From the NCBI GenBank assembly GCA_003451635.1, contig DMAT01000373.1, positions 1 through 10,220 on the forward strand: a stretch of DNA of 10,220 bases, in the 5' to 3' direction. How positions within the stretch are numbered: the stretch's first letter is position 1; every line of letters starts with the position of its first letter. Origin of the DNA: Syntrophus sp. (in: bacteria) (GTDB lineage: Bacteria > Desulfobacterota > Syntrophia > Syntrophales > UBA8958). Positions 1-7,214 of this stretch are shown here, in pieces. A program made the translations under genes and the position numbers. The notes beneath the pieces were generated by a model. The model did not search any database, was not told where the DNA came from, and worked only from the letters and a program-made list of their open reading frames with translations.

Positions 1-2225
1 AAGGTAAGCAGGCGCTGTGCTATCTCCTTGGCACGCAGACAAGATTCTTCCGCCTTACTTAGACTTCTTTCGACAACCATCTCTTGCTGGGCGTTTAATT
101 TGGCCAGTCCGATATAACCGAGGATGCCCATCAGGAGATTATTGAAATCGTGGGCGACACCTCCCGCCAGGGTCCCTATGGATTCGAGCTTCTGATTCTT
201 GATCATTTCTTCCTGGAGCGTCTTTATCTCTGAAATATCCCGCAGAATTCCACGGTAGCCGCCAAAGTGACCTTCTTTGATGAAGAAAGGCTTACCGCTG
301 ACTTCCACGGAAAGATGAATGCCCCGTTTATGAACAATTATCCCTTCGATAGCAACAAAGGGATATTGACTGGCGAAGGAATCAGAAAAACGACCTCTAA
401 GTTCTTCCATATTCATTGCCCACATATATTCATGAGGAAATTTACCGATCATTTCCGCCTGCCCGTATCCGGTCAATTTCTCGATATTCGGACTTAGATA
501 GGTAAAGCGTCCCGTGGCGTCGATCTCCCAAACAATCTCGTTGATGCTTTCTACAAGGTACTGGTAACGTTTTCTGCTTTCCTCGAGGGCATCCTCCACC
601 CGCTTCTGATCCGTAATGTCCAGCAGCATCCCGTTAAAAATAACTTGGTCCGGGCGTTCCTCGGGAAGAGATATACCGCGGACATACTTCTCTTCACCCC
701 CCGGCGTAACAAATCTGCCCTCATATTCCCACCTGCAGACGGAAAGGGCGGCTTGCTGAATAGATTCCAGGAACCTTGACCTGTCCTCTAAAGGAACACA
801 GGCTGACGCGCGTGCGAAGAATTCCTCCGGATTACTGTCCAACCCCAGTACTTCCCGTGACCGTTCTGACACATAGTAAAGCCCCATTTCGCCATGCTTG
901 CGAACATAGAACTGAAAGATTACGCCGGGCAGGTTATTGGCCAGAGCCTTCAGGCGCTCCTTGCGTTTCCGCAACTCCTCCTCGACACGCTTGCGGTTGT
1001 CGATATCCTGCATTGTTCCTGAGATAAGAATTGGCGATCCATCTATATGACGTTCCGTTATCTTACCTCTCCCTTGGACCCATTTCCATTCGCCTGTTGC
1101 CATGCGCATGCGGTGCTCATTTTCAAACACAGGCAGGTGACCTTCAATGTGGGCGTTAAAACTTTCTTTAAGTTGAGGAATATCTTCAGGATGCGTCATT
1201 TCGTCCCAAGCATCTATTTGGGAGGGAATTTCATCCTTCCCATAGCCTAGAATTTGTGCCGCTCTTTCATCTATGGTACCGGACATGGTTGTAAGATCTA
1301 AGTCCCACATACCCAAATCTGCTCCATAAAGTGCCATCTGCAGCTTCTCTCCGCTTTTCTTAAGCACCTTCTCCATCTCTTTTCGTTCCGAGATATCCAT
1401 ACATGTACCGAAGCTGCCCACAAATCGCCCGCTACTGTCATAGAGTGGTCGGGGAGATATGAGAAAGTACAGGAGACGGCCATCCTTAGACCTGACGGCT
1501 AGCTCATAACGATGAAAGCCCCCCCTGGAGCGCTGCGAAAATGCCAATTGAAAGATGCTGAGATTCTCCGAATCAAGGAAGGCGGATACGGGGCGGCCAC
1601 AAATCTCCTCCTGTGTATAACCCGTTATTTCACAGAAGCGTTGATTGACAAAGACGGGAATACCTGATTCATTCAAGGTGATGAATCCTTCGTTCATAGT
1701 ATCCAACAGTAGCCGCCACTGTTCTTCTTTTCCCTTCAGTAATTCCCCCACCTCGCCGCAGCCTGTGACGTCCGTCAGCATGGAAATCACGGTTCCGTCG
1801 GTAACGGTAATCATATTGAATTCTATTGATTTTTTCTTTCCATCTTTACAGGTGACTTGAAGCACCTTTTCGGTCACCAACTGCTGCGTCTGATACTTGA
1901 CCCAGGCATACAAGGCCTTGCGCCGGTACTCCTTATCCGGATAGGCCGCTTGAAACCATTTTTTCTCCCTATCAATATCCGGGAGACCATAACCGGTCAA
2001 GCTGACGAAAGCGGGATTGACATAGACGAAGAATCCGTCTCTCCGGATCACAGAGATGGCAAGAGGAATTTGAGCAAAGATCATGGCATAGAGTTCTGGA
2101 GGAATGGTCGGATTAGCCCCGGAACGGATCGTGTCCCCACCCCCGCCTTCCCTCAGTTCAAGCTGAGTCCGCAGCGATGCCAGCTCCTCGATCAATTGCT
2201 GCTTTGTCTTGTGCCTGTCTTGCAT
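1..2225 (-). CDS. Multi-PAS sensor histidine kinase, 3' end cut by the window edge
   Basis: I translated this reading frame by hand; it stays open for 741 codons and runs off the left edge. It contains five PAS/PAC modules at about residues 44-152, 166-282, 291-412, 424-541 and 552-668. The third looks like the PAS_3 type (WDLDL, HPEDIP and KWVQGRG motifs), and several modules end in the usual D-I-T/S plus charged-helix connector. A HisKA dimerisation domain starts near residue 675; its H-box, GGVAHDFNNLL, puts the phospho-acceptor at His692. The ATP-binding domain, and any receiver domain, lie outside the window. There is no signal peptide or membrane segment, so it is probably a cytoplasmic sensor of redox, gas or small ligands; the ligand cannot be read from sequence. 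The ATG at 2225 gives an MQDRHKTKQQLIEEL start, similar to what I recall of related kinases, but its Shine-Dalgarno is weak. An in-frame GTG at 2268-2270 is the alternative start. Confidence 0.93.
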   Translation of the reverse strand, partial: MQDRHKTKQQLIEELASLRTQLELREGGGGDTIRSGANPTIPPELYAMIFAQIPLAISVIRRDGFFVYVNPAFVSLTGYGLPDIDREKKWFQAAYPDKEYRRKALYAWVKYQTQQLVTEKVLQVTCKDGKKKSIEFNMITVTDGTVISMLTDVTGCGEVGELLKGKEEQWRLLLDTMNEGFITLNESGIPVFVNQRFCEITGYTQEEICGRPVSAFLDSENLSIFQLAFSQRSRGGFHRYELAVRSKDGRLLYFLISPRPLYDSSGRFVGSFGTCMDISERKEMEKVLKKSGEKLQMALYGADLGMWDLDLTTMSGTIDERAAQILGYGKDEIPSQIDAWDEMTHPEDIPQLKESFNAHIEGHLPVFENEHRMRMATGEWKWVQGRGKITERHIDGSPILISGTMQDIDNRKRVEEELRKRKERLKALANNLPGVIFQFYVRKHGEMGLYYVSERSREVLGLDSNPEEFFARASACVPLEDRSRFLESIQQAALSVCRWEYEGRFVTPGGEEKYVRGISLPEERPDQVIFNGMLLDITDQKRVEDALEESRKRYQYLVESINEIVWEIDATGRFTYLSPNIEKLTGYGQAEMIGKFPHEYMWAMNMEELRGRFSDSFASQYPFVAIEGIIVHKRGIHLSVEVSGKPFFIKEGHFGGYRGILRDISEIKTLQEEMIKNQKLESIGTLAGGVAHDFNNLLMGILGYIGLAKLNAQQEMVVERSLSKAEESCLRAKEIAQRLLT

Positions 2226-2277
2226 AAAGGTTGAATCTTTTTCCAGCAAAGGGGGCAGGTTGGGTGACACAAGAAGC

Positions 2278-2306
2278 GCCCTTCCGCCGTCAAGTGGCGG
2301 AAGGGC
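2278..2306 (-). terminator. Perfect 11 bp hairpin, probable terminator of the gene cluster
   Basis: The arms GCCCTTCCGCC (2278-2288) and GGCGGAAGGGC (2296-2306) pair perfectly around a 7 nt loop. The hairpin begins 31 nt past the stop codon of the hydratase/dehydrogenase gene and lies upstream of the kinase start. On the minus strand the tail after the stem is only moderately T-rich (GCTTCTTGT), so termination may be partial. It could also act as an attenuator or mRNA-stabilising stem for the kinase transcript. Confidence 0.6.
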
Positions 2307-2336
2307 TTCCATAATTTATGGTCAATTTACTATTCT

Positions 2337-4331
2337 TTAATAGAAGTTTTTCCCAAACAAGCGCCGGCTCATGCCGGTCAGGTCCGCCCATTTCATGGGA
2401 CCACCCTTGTCCGCCGGGAAGCCGACGCCCCAGACCATGCCGACGTCAATCATCCGCACGTTATCGACAACTTTTCTGTCCAGGAGGTCCTTTCCCGTTT
2501 TCACCATCGCTTCGAGAAGGCCTTTCTGAATCTGTTCCGGGGCCAATTCCCGGGACTGTTTCTTGGCGATAAGGGGCAGGACCTCCGGATCGACACTGCC
2601 GTCTTTCAGGAAGAATCCTTTCCCGGATTTTTTCAATCCCATGCGCCCCGCTTCGACGACATTGGCCAGGGTCTCCTGGCGTATCCCCATTCCCTTGAAA
2701 ATCTTGTAGGGAACATCGATGCCGACCTCGTCGGTCAGGCGGATGGGGCCGACGGGCATGCCGAAGGACGTCATGGCCCGATCAACCTTTTCGATGGCGT
2801 TGCCTTCTTCAATATATTTGAACGTCTCGAGGAGCATGGGGAACAGGAGGGCGTTTACAACGAAACCCGCATTATCCCGGCAAACGATGGGGCGTTTCTT
2901 GATAGCGGCGGCAAAGTTCAGGAGGTTATCCACTGTCTCCTGGCTCGTCTGATCTCCCCGGATAACCTCCACAAGCTGCATCAGCCATACGGGGGAGAAA
3001 AAATGGAGGCCCCCGAAGCGCTCCGGTTTCGTCACCAGTCCGGCCATGGACTTGATGGCGAGGGAAGAGGTATTACTCGCCACGATGCAATCCTCCGGAA
3101 TCACCTGACAGAGTTCCCCATAGACCTGCTGTTTGAGCTTGAGGTCTTCAAATACCGCCTCAACGACAATATCCACATCCTTGAATTCCGCACCGTATTC
3201 CGTGGTGGTAATAATGAGGTTCATATAGTCGTCCACGGCGCCCTTGAGACGCTTCTTCTCCGCCATTCCGTCGAGGATCTTCCGGACAAAGGCCTTCCCA
3301 GGCTCCAGGGCCTCGGGAATGTCTTTCACGACCACGGGGACCTGCATATTTCTAACAATATCGATGACGATCCCCCGGCCCATTGTCCCAAAACCAAGGA
3401 CGGCGGCCTTTTTCAGAGGCTTGGGCGTAAATCCTCTGGTCATCATCGCCTTGGGCTTATCCGTCAGGGTCTTGATGAAAAACGTATTGATACTCCCCTT
3501 GGCCTCGTTGGACATAACAACATCGACAAAGTTAGCCTTCTCGATCTCCAGGCCTTCCGCCAGGGAAACCTTGAGGCCGTCCTGGATGGATTTAAGGGCC
3601 AGCATGGGGGCAGGCAGCGTGCGTCCCCGGGTTACCTTGAGAACTCCCTGACGGGCCATCTCGATGATCTCGTCGAGTTGGGAAAAATCGTGTTCCCGTC
3701 TTTTCAGATTGGCCGTTCCGGCAATCATCTCCCCGATAAAGGCCTTGGCGGCCCCCAGGAGATCGGCGTCCCCGGGAATTAGACGGTCGATGATCCCCAG
3801 CTCGAAGGCCTTCGCCGCCGGCAGCATGGTCCCCTTCAGTATCAGTTCGATGGCGGGATATCCGATCAGCCGGGGCAGACGCTGGGTGCCGCCGCCGCCG
3901 GGAAAGAGGCCGACATTACATTCGGGAAGGCCGATGAGGGTCGTTTTCCCCTCTTTGGCGATGCGGGCCGTACAGGCCAGGGCGAATTCGAGACCGCCGC
4001 CGAGGCAGTGGCCGTGAATGGCCGCCAAAATGGGCAGATTCATATCGTTAAGTTTCCGGAACGCGCCATGGAAAAGTTCAAGGACCTCACGCACCTCATC
4101 CGGTTTCACGAGGTCGGCGATCATCTTGAGATTCGCCCCGGCAAAGAAGTTGTCGGGCTTCCCGGAAATGAAGATGATCCCTTTCAGGGCTTTCTCTTGC
4201 GCCAGTTCCCCCATAAGTTCGGCAAAACTCGTAAAGGCCGCCTCCGTCCAGGTGTTCATGGCGTCGCCGGCAACGTCGAAGGTCGCCACGCCGATGCCGT
4301 CTTCCACTTTCAATTGGAATACCTTGCTCAT
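2337..4331 (-). CDS. Fused enoyl-CoA hydratase / 3-hydroxyacyl-CoA dehydrogenase (FadB/FadJ type)
   Basis: A 664-residue bifunctional beta-oxidation enzyme that hydrates trans-2-enoyl-CoA and then oxidises the L-3-hydroxyacyl-CoA with NAD+. The N-terminal crotonase domain (about 1-190) has oxyanion-hole motifs FAGANLKMI (63-71) and GHCLGGG (107-113), and both catalytic glutamates: E115 after GGGL and E137 in LPECNVG, followed by GGGGTQRLPR. The dehydrogenase part (about 306-610) has the NAD-binding GFGTMG (313-318), the catalytic pair H443 (LHFFSP) and E455 (LVEVIRG), and N493. The usual D-x-PGF motif here reads DNAGF. It is somewhat shorter than E. coli FadB (about 729) and FadJ (about 714). 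The start follows a GGAGG ribosome binding site and lies 24 nt after the dehydratase gene, so it is the last gene of that operon. No thiolase or acyl-CoA dehydrogenase is nearby. In an anaerobe it could serve fatty-acid or aromatic-acid oxidation, or run in reverse. Confidence 0.95.
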   Translation of the reverse strand: MSKVFQLKVEDGIGVATFDVAGDAMNTWTEAAFTSFAELMGELAQEKALKGIIFISGKPDNFFAGANLKMIADLVKPDEVREVLELFHGAFRKLNDMNLPILAAIHGHCLGGGLEFALACTARIAKEGKTTLIGLPECNVGLFPGGGGTQRLPRLIGYPAIELILKGTMLPAAKAFELGIIDRLIPGDADLLGAAKAFIGEMIAGTANLKRREHDFSQLDEIIEMARQGVLKVTRGRTLPAPMLALKSIQDGLKVSLAEGLEIEKANFVDVVMSNEAKGSINTFFIKTLTDKPKAMMTRGFTPKPLKKAAVLGFGTMGRGIVIDIVRNMQVPVVVKDIPEALEPGKAFVRKILDGMAEKKRLKGAVDDYMNLIITTTEYGAEFKDVDIVVEAVFEDLKLKQQVYGELCQVIPEDCIVASNTSSLAIKSMAGLVTKPERFGGLHFFSPVWLMQLVEVIRGDQTSQETVDNLLNFAAAIKKRPIVCRDNAGFVVNALLFPMLLETFKYIEEGNAIEKVDRAMTSFGMPVGPIRLTDEVGIDVPYKIFKGMGIRQETLANVVEAGRMGLKKSGKGFFLKDGSVDPEVLPLIAKKQSRELAPEQIQKGLLEAMVKTGKDLLDRKVVDNVRMIDVGMVWGVGFPADKGGPMKWADLTGMSRRLFGKNFY

Positions 4332-4355
4332 AAAATACCTCCGTTAATTATGCTG

Positions 4356-5420
4356 TTAATTGCCGTACTGCTCATCGATCCAGTGCTGGTATTCTCCGGA
4401 ACGGACCCGGTCGGACCAGTCGCGGTTGGTTGCGTACCATTCAATCGTTTTCCGCAGCCCCGTGGCGAAAGACTCCCGAGGTTCCCATCCCAACGCTTTC
4501 TGGAGTTTGGAAAAATCAATGGCGTAACGGCGGTCGTGCCCGGGACGGTCCTTTACATAAACAATCAGATCCTGCCGGGATTTACCGTTCTCCCGGGGCC
4601 GGATCTCGTCCAGGATTGCCAGGATCATGTTGACGATAACGATATTCTCGATCTCCGAGGCGCCGCCGACGTTGTAGGTCTCCCCCCTTTTGCCCTCTTT
4701 CATGATCGTCCAGATAGCCTCACAGTGGTCGGTCACATAGAGCCAGTCCCGGACGTTCTTGCCATCGCCGTAAATGGGGAGGGGTTTTTCTTCAAGGGCG
4801 TTCAAGACCATGAGGGGAATTAGTTTTTCCGGGAACTGGTACGCCCCGTAGTTATTGGAACAATTCGACAGGGTCGTCGGCAGGCCGAAGGTTTCATGAT
4901 AAGCCCGAACCAGGTGGTCCGAGGCCGCCTTCGAGGCCGAATAGGGGCTGTTGGGACGGTACGGCGTCTCTTCCGTAAAGAGCCCTTCCGGGCCAAGGCT
5001 GCCATAGACTTCATCGGTGCTGATGTGATGGAATATCTGAAAGGCGTCGCCCCGGCCGCGGGCGATCTCAAGAAGATTGAAGGTGCCGATAATATTGCTG
5101 AAGATGAAGCTGTCGGGCCGCTTGATGGAACGGTCCACGTGGGACTCGGCGGCAAAATGGCAGATACCGTCGATCCCGTATTCGGCAAAGATATTTTTCA
5201 TGGCCTCAAGATCGCAGATGTCGGCCCGGACAAAAGCATACCGGCCGGGCCAGGTCTTGGCCACACCCTTTAAGTTTTCCGGATTCCCGGCATAGGTCAG
5301 GGTATCGACATTGATGATCCGCCCTTGAAAATCGCTCTGTTCCAGCAGATACCGGATGAAGTTGCTGCCGATGAATCCGCAACCACCCGTCACCATAAGG
5401 TTTTTAATTTTCATGCTCAT
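4356..5420 (-). CDS. rfbB: dTDP-glucose 4,6-dehydratase
   Basis: A 354-residue extended short-chain dehydrogenase that converts dTDP-glucose to dTDP-4-keto-6-deoxyglucose, an early step toward dTDP-L-rhamnose and other deoxysugars for surface polysaccharides. The NAD-binding TGGCGFIG lies at 11-18. The family's catalytic triplet is T135-D136-E137 in HISTDEVYG, and Y160 and K164 form the YxxxK pair in SPYSASKAASDHL. NCSNNYGAYQFPEKLIP (186-202) is also diagnostic, with Ala where Pro is usual. Length matches the family (about 355). The first ATG was chosen because an AAGGA box sits 7 nt upstream; a second ATG two codons later is less well placed. It follows the SufB gene by 35 nt. The usual partners (rfbA, rfbC, rfbD) are not in the window, so the rest of the pathway must be elsewhere. 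Confidence 0.95.
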   Translation of the reverse strand: MSMKIKNLMVTGGCGFIGSNFIRYLLEQSDFQGRIINVDTLTYAGNPENLKGVAKTWPGRYAFVRADICDLEAMKNIFAEYGIDGICHFAAESHVDRSIKRPDSFIFSNIIGTFNLLEIARGRGDAFQIFHHISTDEVYGSLGPEGLFTEETPYRPNSPYSASKAASDHLVRAYHETFGLPTTLSNCSNNYGAYQFPEKLIPLMVLNALEEKPLPIYGDGKNVRDWLYVTDHCEAIWTIMKEGKRGETYNVGGASEIENIVIVNMILAILDEIRPRENGKSRQDLIVYVKDRPGHDRRYAIDFSKLQKALGWEPRESFATGLRKTIEWYATNRDWSDRVRSGEYQHWIDEQYGN

Positions 5421-5455
5421 ATAATTTTCCTTAATTATTGCGACTAGGATCAGTC

Positions 5456-6376
5456 TTACTTTAAGAATCCCTGAATAATCCGGTTGACGGCCTCGTCGTA
5501 GGTCAGCCCCAGACTCATCAGTTTCATTAGCTGGTCGCTGGCAATCTTGCCGATGGAGGCTTCATGGGTAAGGGCCGCGTCGGGATGGCGGGCCTTCAGA
5601 GAAGGCACCGTATCGTTCCGGCCGTTGTCCATGATGATGGCGTCACACTCGATGTGACCGAAACATGGGGCCAGGGCCTCCATGGTGGCATAGAAATCCT
5701 GCTCCGAGTCACCCTTGATCACGGAACGGGAAATCATGTTGGCCCGGCTGCCGGCCCCGGCTAGGATGATGGTATTGGCGGAGACGGCCTTCTGGTTCCC
5801 TTCCGTAAGGACCCGTTCGGTAATGAGAAGGAGGCTGTCCGGCCCCAGGGTTGCCTCGTTGGTGCGGTTCGCCTCGTCCACCCCGCCGATCTGGGTCAGC
5901 TCCATCTCCGCCGTCGCTCCCGCCTCCAGAAAGACCTTCGTCGTCGGATTCAGGGTACGCCGGCCCCGACCGGGACCGCTGGCGTAGTGCTTTTCCACAT
6001 ACTTCACCTTCGCCCCTTTGCCGACCCGAAACTCGTGAATCCCTGCGTGGCCCTCCGGTTCCTGGCTGCCGCAATGGATGCCGCAACCGGCGATAATGGT
6101 CACGTCGGCCCCTTCCCCGATGATGAAATTGTTATAAACAACGTCGTAGAGGCCCGCCTGGCTGAGGATAACGGGGATATGGACGGATTCGTTGATGGTC
6201 CCCGGCTTGATGGTGACAACGATCCCCGAACCGTCGGCGTTCGACTCGATGTTGATATTGGCCGAAACTTCCCGTTTCAGCAGCTTGCCGTTCTTGCGGA
6301 TATTGAAGGCCCCTTTGGGGAGCCCCTCGAGATCCGCAACCGTCTTTAACAGATCCTTATCGATAACATCCAACAT
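5456..6376 (-). CDS. Short SufB/SufD-family Fe-S cluster assembly scaffold (SmsB-like)
   Basis: A 306-residue SufBD-core protein, expected to form a complex with the SufC-type ATPase and build Fe-S clusters in the cytoplasm. It is much shorter than E. coli SufB (about 495) and consists mostly of the beta-helix core. Family motifs include GCGIHCG (97-103), EKHYASGPGRGRR (128-140), QIGGVDEANRTN (162-173), SRSVIKGDSEQDF (216-228) and the C-terminal GHIECD (240-245) and HEASIGKIASDQL (271-283). C98, C102, C238, C244, H271 and E272 are possible cluster or sulfur ligands. The Cys seen in the C-terminal CGAHTFP stretch of classical SufB appears replaced (NGRNDTVP). The ATG at 6376 was chosen over an in-frame GTG at 6385 because TAGGTGA (6382-6388) lies 5 nt upstream of the ATG and overlaps the GTG. 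It overlaps the ATPase gene by 20 nt, implying translational coupling. Confidence 0.9.
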   Translation of the reverse strand: MLDVIDKDLLKTVADLEGLPKGAFNIRKNGKLLKREVSANINIESNADGSGIVVTIKPGTINESVHIPVILSQAGLYDVVYNNFIIGEGADVTIIAGCGIHCGSQEPEGHAGIHEFRVGKGAKVKYVEKHYASGPGRGRRTLNPTTKVFLEAGATAEMELTQIGGVDEANRTNEATLGPDSLLLITERVLTEGNQKAVSANTIILAGAGSRANMISRSVIKGDSEQDFYATMEALAPCFGHIECDAIIMDNGRNDTVPSLKARHPDAALTHEASIGKIASDQLMKLMSLGLTYDEAVNRIIQGFLK

Positions 6377-7088
6377 CTTTATCACCTACACATTTTCTGT
6401 AATTGCACACACTCAGGTCATTGAGCATGGGCAGGGCGCCCTTCAGGTCTCCCTTATAAACAAGTTTTCCCTCGCTGATCATGAGGACGATGTCCGCTGC
6501 TTCAAGAAAGGCCCGGTTATGGCTGACGACCACTGTCGTCGTTCCGTGTTCTTTCTGCTCCCGTTTAAGGAGCCGGACCATCGGCTGGATCGTCCACAGG
6601 TCGATGCCCGTATCGGGTTCGTCATAAATGGCGAGCTTGGGATTCCTGGCGATCGTCGTGGCTAATTCGATCTTCTTGATTTCTCCCCCGGATAGCTTTG
6701 CATCCACGGGGTTATCGAGAAAGGAAAGGGAACAGATGCCGACCCGCCTGAGCAGCGCCAGGAGCATCTCCTCGTCGTCCGTTCCCGCCGCCATGGCCAA
6801 GAGGTCACGGAAGGTGATTCCCTTGAAGCGGGCAGGCTGCTGAAAACTATAGGCAATTCCTTCCCTGGCCCGCTCCGTGATGGATAAGGAGGAAATCTCT
6901 TTCCCCTGAAAACTGATCGACCCCGAGCTTACCTGGTTGATACCCATGATGAGTTTGGCCAGAGTCGTCTTGCCGCTGCCGTTAGGACCGGTAATACCGT
7001 AAAATTTACCTTTTTCGAAGGTATGATTCATCCCGTCGATGATATTCCGGCCGGACACGGAAAAATAAAGATCCTTAAGTTCAAGCAT
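6357..7088 (-). CDS. SufC-type ABC ATPase of a two-gene SUF (SMS) system
   Basis: A 243-residue soluble ABC ATPase that probably drives conformational change in the SufB-like scaffold during Fe-S cluster assembly. Walker A is GPNGSGKTT (34-42), the Q-loop lies in SFQQPARF (81-88), the signature is LSGGE (132-136), Walker B is LAIYDEPDTGID (152-163, D156/E157), and the H-loop His is H190 (VVSHN). The length and the SGGEIKKIE signature fit SufC rather than a transporter ATPase, and no permease is adjacent. The C-terminus carries three cysteines, C228, C233 and C241 (C-x4-C-x7-C), that I do not recall from classical SufC. The ATG at 7088 was chosen because AAGGAGGTG (7095-7103) lies 6 nt upstream. 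An in-frame ATG at 7112 would add eight residues but would swallow that ribosome binding site. Confidence 0.92.
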   Translation of the reverse strand: MLELKDLYFSVSGRNIIDGMNHTFEKGKFYGITGPNGSGKTTLAKLIMGINQVSSGSISFQGKEISSLSITERAREGIAYSFQQPARFKGITFRDLLAMAAGTDDEEMLLALLRRVGICSLSFLDNPVDAKLSGGEIKKIELATTIARNPKLAIYDEPDTGIDLWTIQPMVRLLKREQKEHGTTTVVVSHNRAFLEAADIVLMISEGKLVYKGDLKGALPMLNDLSVCNYRKCVGDKDVGCYR

Positions 7089-7094
7089 CAACCA

Positions 7095-7103
7095 CACCTC
7101 CTT
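7095..7103 (-). promoter_or_regulatory. Strong Shine-Dalgarno that sets the sufC-like start
   Basis: On the minus strand AAGGAGGTG sits 6 nt before the ATG at 7088. Its first two bases fall within the neighbouring palindrome (7102-7119), so a protein bound there, or an RNA stem, could affect ribosome access. Confidence 0.85.
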
Positions 7104-7119
7104 ATGATGCACATCATAA
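7102..7119 (-). promoter_or_regulatory. Perfect palindrome next to the sufC-like ribosome binding site, candidate operator
   Basis: TTATGATG (7102-7109) and CATCATAA (7112-7119) are perfect inverted repeats separated by two bases. The site lies in the leader of the sufC-sufB transcript, directly upstream of and touching its Shine-Dalgarno. The size and symmetry suit a dimeric repressor. A redox or Fe-S-sensing regulator, for example of the Rrf2 class, is a reasonable guess from context, but I cannot match it to a known consensus. It could also form a short RNA stem. Confidence 0.5.
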
Positions 7120-7143
7120 AAAAACAGATTTCAAACGGCTACG

Positions 7144-7172
7144 GGTATGATGGAAATTGCCCTTTATGTCAA
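7144..7172 (-). promoter_or_regulatory. Possible sigma-70-type promoter for the sufC-sufB operon
   Basis: On the minus strand a perfect TTGACA (-35) occupies 7167-7172. A weak -10-like CATACC lies at 7144-7149 after a 17 nt spacer. It would start transcription just upstream of the palindrome at 7102-7119. The -10 match is poor, so only the -35 element and its position support this. Confidence 0.3.
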
Positions 7173-7214
7173 ATCTTTTGTGGCGTCCGCCCCTAATGGG
7201 ATGACGGCTTACGA

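Noticed and set aside
1..2225. Several small plus-strand open frames within the kinase region
   Set aside because: The minus strand gives one continuous frame with five PAS domains and a HisKA H-box, so the plus-strand frames are antisense shadows.
3003..3782. Long plus-strand open frame of about 260 codons
   Set aside because: It is fully antisense to the hydratase/dehydrogenase gene, whose catalytic motifs are intact, and its translation shows no domain. Long antisense frames are expected in G+C-rich genes.
4008..4823. Long plus-strand open frame of about 270 codons
   Set aside because: It spans the 3' half of the dehydratase gene and the 5' end of the hydratase gene in antisense, with no recognisable protein motif.
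7063..7112. Start of the SufC-like protein at the ATG ending at 7112
   Set aside because: That start would translate through the strong AAGGAGGTG at 7095-7103, which is ideally placed for the ATG at 7088, and it lacks a ribosome binding site of its own.
7089..7214. Possible intrinsic terminator after the OsmC-like gene
   Set aside because: The only stem, around GGCG-GA-CGCC, has four pairs and a two-base loop with no T-run, too weak to call.
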